A stretch of 37,027 bases of DNA, from assembly GCA_004151065.3 (NCBI GenBank), contig NWUY0300003953.1:30677-67703 (forward strand). The letters run 5' to 3'. The stretch is from Larix sibirica (taxonomy: Eukaryota > Streptophyta > Pinopsida > Pinales > Pinaceae). The notes under the pieces were generated by a model. It was given only the letters and a program-made list of their open reading frames with translations, ran no database searches and was not told the DNA's origin. A program made the translations under genes and the position numbers. Of this stretch, positions 31,881 to 37,027 are shown one piece after another. Every line of letters begins with the position of its first letter. The stretch's first letter is position 1.

Positions 31881-34030
31881 TATATTGTACCTTGTCTTGT
31901 TTGGCTATGTTTTCTTTATGATCAGAAGGATAACCTTGATACTATTCATAGCTTATTTACCATGACTAAACATAAGACCAATATATGGTAAATTGTTGAA
32001 CATTATATATATATATATATATATATAGTCATGCTTTTGTGGTATAAGCATGTTAAGCTATATGGAATGATTAATGATTATAATGATAATTGTACAAGAG
32101 TATCATTGTATGAATGTGAGATGTCACAAATTGACTAAGCTTATAGGGCTCCCAATGAAGGATGTGATGATGACAATGACTTGGCACCATGTAATGAGAT
32201 TTCAAGACTTTTGATAGCTATATGAGTTTGTAAGGTTGTGAAAACATTATTTTATTCCTAATGAATTACATGTATGCATATTGATTATACAAATAATGAG
32301 ATATTGCTAGTGTGCTCACTTATATGACTAATGCAAGTAACCAGGCACCTAATTATGAAGCAGGTACATGCATGAATGTTTGGGAGAACTCTAGGATGGG
32401 AGTTAGACAATGAACCTTATAGGGGTAGCATGTATTAATCATGTATATAGCTTTGATTTTGATGAAGAATGATTGACTTGCTTTATGCTTGATGCATATA
32501 TGTGTGCAGGACACAAGGTGGAGCCTTTCTAGCTTGCCAACACATGGGGTGTGACACAATAAATTGTGGTTTTATTACAAAAGAATGAGTGGAGGTGTCG
32601 TTCCTACTTAGTTTTGAGATATAAGATATGTGGAAGAAAAATTCAAGAAGATGGTCACCCATCCTTCTAGGAGAAAAGGTGTCATTCTTACTTTGAGTAC
32701 TTCCATCATGGGTGGTCACATGCTTCATGGATTGCGATCATGATTTAGGAGTAGGGAGGAACATTCTTACGCCATCATGGGAGTGAAATTCATCACATAT
32801 CCTAGCAGTGAATTCTCTAGGGCCACTAAACTCATACATTGGTGTGTAATCCTAAAAGTGAAACTCTAAGTATCCTTAAGAAATATAAATATTTTAATGA
32901 AAAATAAAATTATAATTTATGAAATTAACTAAATTTGGAATCATCTCTAGGTGACACCTAAGAAGGGGTGATGATACCCTAATAATGATTAAGGAAATGT
33001 TAAATTATGACAGATCCACTTGAGTGTATAATGCCTAATTTTTGAAATAAAATAATTAACCTATTTTTGCATTTGAGGTGTCTAGGTAGTTATGCCTATA
33101 AACATTTAAAGCATTCATTAGTTTTGGGGTCCTTGATAAGTGGGAAAACGTTGTCAAATTCCACCAAAACTATGAGTTTGATAAAATTGGATAAATCACA
33201 TAGTGATTTGGCATGAGAGTTTATTGCATTGCTATTGATATTACCACATTGTCAATGGTAACATCCTTGACATGTCTAGTCATTGAAGACCCCACAAATG
33301 GTGCATATCCCTATCCATTTATTTATTGAATTCCTTATTATTATCCCACCAGCTTGAGGGTCCCAAAGAAAAAAGTTTTCCTAGGTATAATAGGGTGGAA
33401 ACAAATTAGCCATTCAAAAATTGACAAGATGGGTTAGGGGCAACAATTCAACCTCCAAGCTCAACAATAATATCTCAAAGTATAACATTTGATATTCTTC
33501 TTAATGAATTAAGTTTATTTGTTTGGATTGCAAGTGAATTTCTAATAAATGTTTGCATTGTGCTCAAATTGAGTATTTTGTTGAATAATCTAGTTATAAC
33601 TCTCTATGTTGAAAGTGGAAGTTATGCAATGTGTCTCACTGCTAAATTATGGAATATACTTGTATTATTGCATGTGACAATTAACATTTTTTTTTGTTGA
33701 TAAGAAATTATCATCATCATTTCTTATACATCCAATTATGTGTGGGTTTATTTTGTAGGATGATATTTTGACTGAAATATCACTATATTTGTTGATAAAT
33801 ATCAAATGAATATATGTTTAATTACCACATATTTTATACGTAGAAAATTAATTGTCATTTGTTGCATAATTTTCTTTAAAGATTCGATTTATCTCAAGTA
33901 TTCAATGATTTTAATGTTGTGTTATGAAATTAAATGTGCATGAGGTATGGATGGATTTGAGAGTTGGAAATGACCCCTCTCTACCATAATCATTTCGCAT
34001 TTTTGCAATCTTTTAGTTGGTAGGTTGTTT
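31881..34030. other. Probable start of a 3' LTR, then AT-rich sequence without gene
   Basis: Position after the polypurine tract suggests the first several hundred bases are LTR of the chromovirus relic. I cannot bound it. It holds a (TA)12 microsatellite at 32004-32027 and a small perfect 9-bp hairpin (ataagaaat at 33700, atttcttat at 33719). No coding region is supported. Confidence 0.4.
32004..32027. repeat. (TA)12 microsatellite
   Basis: Twelve uninterrupted TA dinucleotides, likely variable in length between individuals. Confidence 0.97.
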
Positions 34031-34222
34031 TGATAATGAGAAAAGTCTCATTACTAATACGGATAGTCAAATTGGTTTGAATGGTTATCTCTATTGATGA
34101 TGAGGAAAGCTCCATTACTCGTACAAACAACGAATTTGATTTGATTGATTAAATATGTTTGATGATGAAAGGCATCTCTTGCATGGATATTCAAAGCAAT
34201 TTGGGTGGATGAATTAATGTTG
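34031..34222. repeat. Three diverged units of a 64-65-bp tandem repeat
   Basis: Units begin tgataatgagaaaag (34031), tgatgatgaggaaag (34095) and tgatgatgaaagg (34160). They keep the order: purine-rich start, tctcattact-like word, then aatttg and gatt words. Divergence is high. Confidence 0.6.
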
Positions 34223-35517
34223 AAATAATTGGGAACATAAACCATATAACAACGCTATTACCCACTATTCCTATGTGACTTAGTAGTTGAACAATGGATT
34301 GGTTATGCAAAATGCATTGCTCGAGCATTTTGGTTTAGTTAACAAGTCATGTCTTCAAATCAAAACAAAATGCAGAGATTGGCATTTCCCTTGTTCGTGA
34401 ACTCTTTCATCTAATGCATGGATACATTAGTAATGGTGGGCTTATGTTGCCATATCTTGTAGTAGCTTAAGGAATGCCTAGTAATAACTAGTTAAGAATG
34501 CCATTCTAAGCTAAATGGCCATTTGGCATTTGGATGAATAAATATAGCATGCATTTTAGTTTATTAAAATGTATATATCCATCTTAAATCCAGATTTATC
34601 AAGCATCCCAAGAAGGATCAACTTTAAGGTGTATTTTTTTTTTTCTTGACACGTAAAGAATTTACAATAAAAATTATACATTTAAAAAGTGTTCCCTCTC
34701 CATTTTTGATAAATTCAAGTTTAAGATTAGATCAATATTTGTTATAATTTTTACAATCTTTCTGTAAAATTGAAAAATAAGACAACATATGTTTCCATTC
34801 CAAATAATTTTTTTCTCTTTTTATCACATTACTTACATGAGAGTATCTTCCCATATAACCCTTCAATATTCACATTTGAATAAAAACCTCGACCAAATAA
34901 AAATAAAAACTTGGTTTGCTTGTTCCTCAATGTTTCACTGAAAATATGTTTCCTCAACGCAGCCCAGGGATGCAAACGCTGGTGAGAGTGGTCACATACT
35001 ATTTGTAATCTCTTATATAAAATCTGTTAAGATTGTATGCACGAATCGGTGGGTAGTGTTGTTTAATTATTATTAAAAATTGTTTCTATAAAGGAAAGGA
35101 CGGTTAAACCCATAGGAGAAACGATTCTCATTGCATGTTTTGTGTTCCAACCAGATAATAAGTCTCTCCTTCCATAGAAGGTTGCATGTGTGCTCTGTAT
35201 AAAGTGAGTAATATAATCCCAACTTTTTGCATTTTACAATATTAGTTCAGTAATTTTCCCATTGTCAATAATACTCTGTTGTGAATTAAATTGGGAAATG
35301 CTGGGTTGCGGTCTCGGCATGAGATGAAAACAAAATGGATGATATCATGTTAATGTTGTTTACTTGGAATACGATGTTCAATCCACAAGCTGGATTATCC
35401 AACCATTTTATATGTTCAATCCATATTACATTGAATGGTTGGAAGTCTCAAAGTTATGTTCTTAACTTGTTTGTTTTCATTTCTTTTTTAATAACAAGTC
35501 TTAAAGATATAAGATGA
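34223..35517. other. AT-rich region, nothing recognised
   Basis: Both strands lack open frames of note or retroelement motifs. Confidence 0.4.
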
Positions 35518-35837
35518 ATTGAAACCTATGTACGATGTTCAAGTGATGGAACTTAATCATTTTGATATATTAGATTAAAATATATATACAATGCCTGAAT
35601 TATGTCCCACTGTCACTGTTACATATTTGATTGAAACCTTTGTACAATGCTCAATTAATGGAACTTAATCATTGTGATATATTAGATTAAAACCTATATA
35701 CAATGTCGAATTATGTCTCACTGTTACATATTTGATTGAAACCTTTGTACAATGCCCAATTAATGGAACTTAATCATTGTGATATATTAGACCTATATAC
35801 AATGCCCAATTGATGGAACTTAATCAGTGTGGACAGA
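35518..35837. repeat. Tandem repeat of about 105-112 bp, three units plus a part
   Basis: Units start attgaaacct at 35518, 35630 and 35735, each followed by tgatggaacttaatca-like sequence, a gatatatta word and a tatacaatg word. A shortened fourth unit ends near 35837. Units 2 and 3 are closer to each other than to unit 1. Confidence 0.85.
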
Positions 35838-35906
35838 AAAACGAGTAAATGTATTTGTGGATACGATAAAAATAAATGTATTTGTACATGTAAGATGAAA
35901 TGCAGA

Positions 35907-36190
35907 TTGTTGTAATTCCAAATGAAAATGGTAGCAAATATGTATTTTGAGGATTGTTTGTATGAACCATTCGAATACCAATTATGTAAGTGGATAATGT
36001 TGTGTTTTTAGTGTTGTTTACTTACATTAGATTATTATATGAATAATGGTTATTGTTGCAATTCCAAATGAAAATAATAGTAAATATGTATTTTGAGGAT
36101 TGTTTGTATGGACAACTTGAATACCCATTATGTAAGTAGATAAGCTGATAATGTTGTGTTTTTAGTGTTGTTTACTTGAATTATTATGGG
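35907..36190. repeat. Two units of a 146-bp tandem repeat
   Basis: The unit starting ttgttgtaattccaaatg (35907) recurs as ttgttgcaattccaaatg (36053). Both contain atgtattttgaggattgttt and end with gttgtgtttttagtgttgtt. The second has a small insertion near 36145. Confidence 0.88.
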
Positions 36191-36507
36191 AATAGTGATT
36201 GGGTTTTGCTTTTGTTCACACAAACTAGCATTTTGAAAATGATTTGAATACCAAGTGGATTTAGATTGGAATTGTTATGAATTAATTGATGAAATAGGAA
36301 TGGCATTGCCATTCTATCAATGTCTCAAATTTAGGAATTAAAAAATTAACATAATTGATATTTATAAAGTATATTAATTTATTAAAACTTTGTCACCAAA
36401 TTGTCTCCATTATTTATTTCACTAATTTATTTTTTGAAGTTAGCTACTAGTTTGTTTTCACTAGAGTTCATTAATTTTGGCAAATTAAGAGGATCAAAAA
36501 CTATGAC

Positions 36508-36587
36508 ACTTCTTATTTGATAGTTTAGCTATTTGTATTTTTTAGCAAAAACTCAACTTCTTATTTGATAGTTTAGCTATTTGTATT
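36508..36587. repeat. Two 32-bp direct repeats, 48-bp period
   Basis: acttcttatttgatagttta and the following 12 bases occur identically at 36508-36539 and 36556-36587, separated by 16 bases. Confidence 0.9.
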
Positions 36588-36610
36588 AATGGATGACATC
36601 CCTAATAACT

Positions 36611-36832
36611 TTGTTGACATAGACTAGTGTGCCTCACCAAAAGAGATTTCAATCCAACACCTACTAACATAGAAGTAGCCAAATACCCAATAACATTACA
36701 ATAATTAGATGTACTAACTCCTTGTTGACATAGACTAGTGTGCCTCACCCAAAGAAATTTCAATCCAAAACCTACTAACATAGAAGTAGCCAAATACCCA
36801 ATAACATTAACAATAACTAAATGTACTAACTC
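36611..36832. repeat. Two units of a 111-bp tandem repeat
   Basis: The unit starting ttgttgacatagactagtg occurs at 36611 and 36722 with few differences and one single-base length change. On the minus strand both units stay open in one frame (36835-36602) with a repeated IGYLATSMLVG stretch. I do not read this as a gene, because the frame follows from the duplication and has no outside support. Confidence 0.9.
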
Positions 36833-37027
36833 CATAAAAAATTAACTGAACTCCATGAACTAAAGTGTTCAATAACCTTCACTTCTTTTAACCTATAAAA
36901 AAAAAAATTATAACTAGAATTCTATACTTTCAACTTTTCACTTTTTTAACCTATAAAAAATACTAATAATAATAATAAAAAGGTCTTAAATCATAAATAA
37001 AATTCTATACTCTCACCTTTTCATTTT

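Noticed and set aside
36602-36835. Minus-strand frame with a repeated GYLATSMLVG stretch
   Set aside because: The frame stays open because a 111-bp unit without stops is duplicated; no start context or flanking support.

Overview
The window looks like intergenic DNA from a large, repeat-rich seed-plant genome, most likely a gymnosperm. This is inferred from composition and element types; no host gene identifies the species. Almost everything recognisable is a decayed retrotransposon: a plant L1-type LINE with a DUF4283-type ORF1 and an RNase H domain, three Ty3/gypsy relics, a copia-type LTR relic, a tRNA-derived SINE and a short unidentified retroposed insert. I found no intact protein gene, tRNA, rRNA or CRISPR array. 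The background is AT-rich; the LINE, the insert and the SINE are visibly richer in GC and CpG.

Layout. 1-1026 (minus): Ty3/gypsy gag linker and protease fragment. 1027 to about 7985 (minus): near-full-length L1 LINE with ORF1 (7882-6557), ORF2 (6560-2282: endonuclease, reverse transcriptase, zinc-binding domain, RNase H), a further coding-like stretch after ORF2 (about 1900-1316) and a 3' tail ending in an A7 run. 7986-9500: no gene, but a nested hairpin at 8243-8406. About 9500-12420 (minus): very decayed Ty3/gypsy pol (RT, RNase H, integrase). 12543-29579: one 8.5 kb segment present twice in direct orientation, copy 1 at 12543-21097 and copy 2 at 21099-29579, joined by the single ambiguous base of the window (n at 21098). 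Each copy holds a copia-type element with two diverged LTRs and only a gag relic, a 1.3 kb retroposed insert with 17-bp target-site duplications, and a SINE with its own target-site duplication. 30459-31846 (plus): Ty3/gypsy chromovirus integrase relic, followed by a polypurine tract. 32000-37027: AT-rich DNA with several short tandem repeats.

How the parts relate. The elements are nested: the LINE abuts a gypsy gag relic, and the 1.3 kb insert lies inside the copia-type relic. Every reading frame carries stops or frameshifts, so nothing here is likely to move by itself. The most consequential point for a user of this sequence is that the 8.5 kb duplication has the form of an unmerged contig overlap (suffix equals prefix across an n). 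Everything in copy 2 may therefore be a second record of the same locus or of the other allele. The most interesting biological candidates are the coding-like region downstream of the LINE ORF2, the unidentified protein relic inside the 1.3 kb insert, and the gag-only LTR element.
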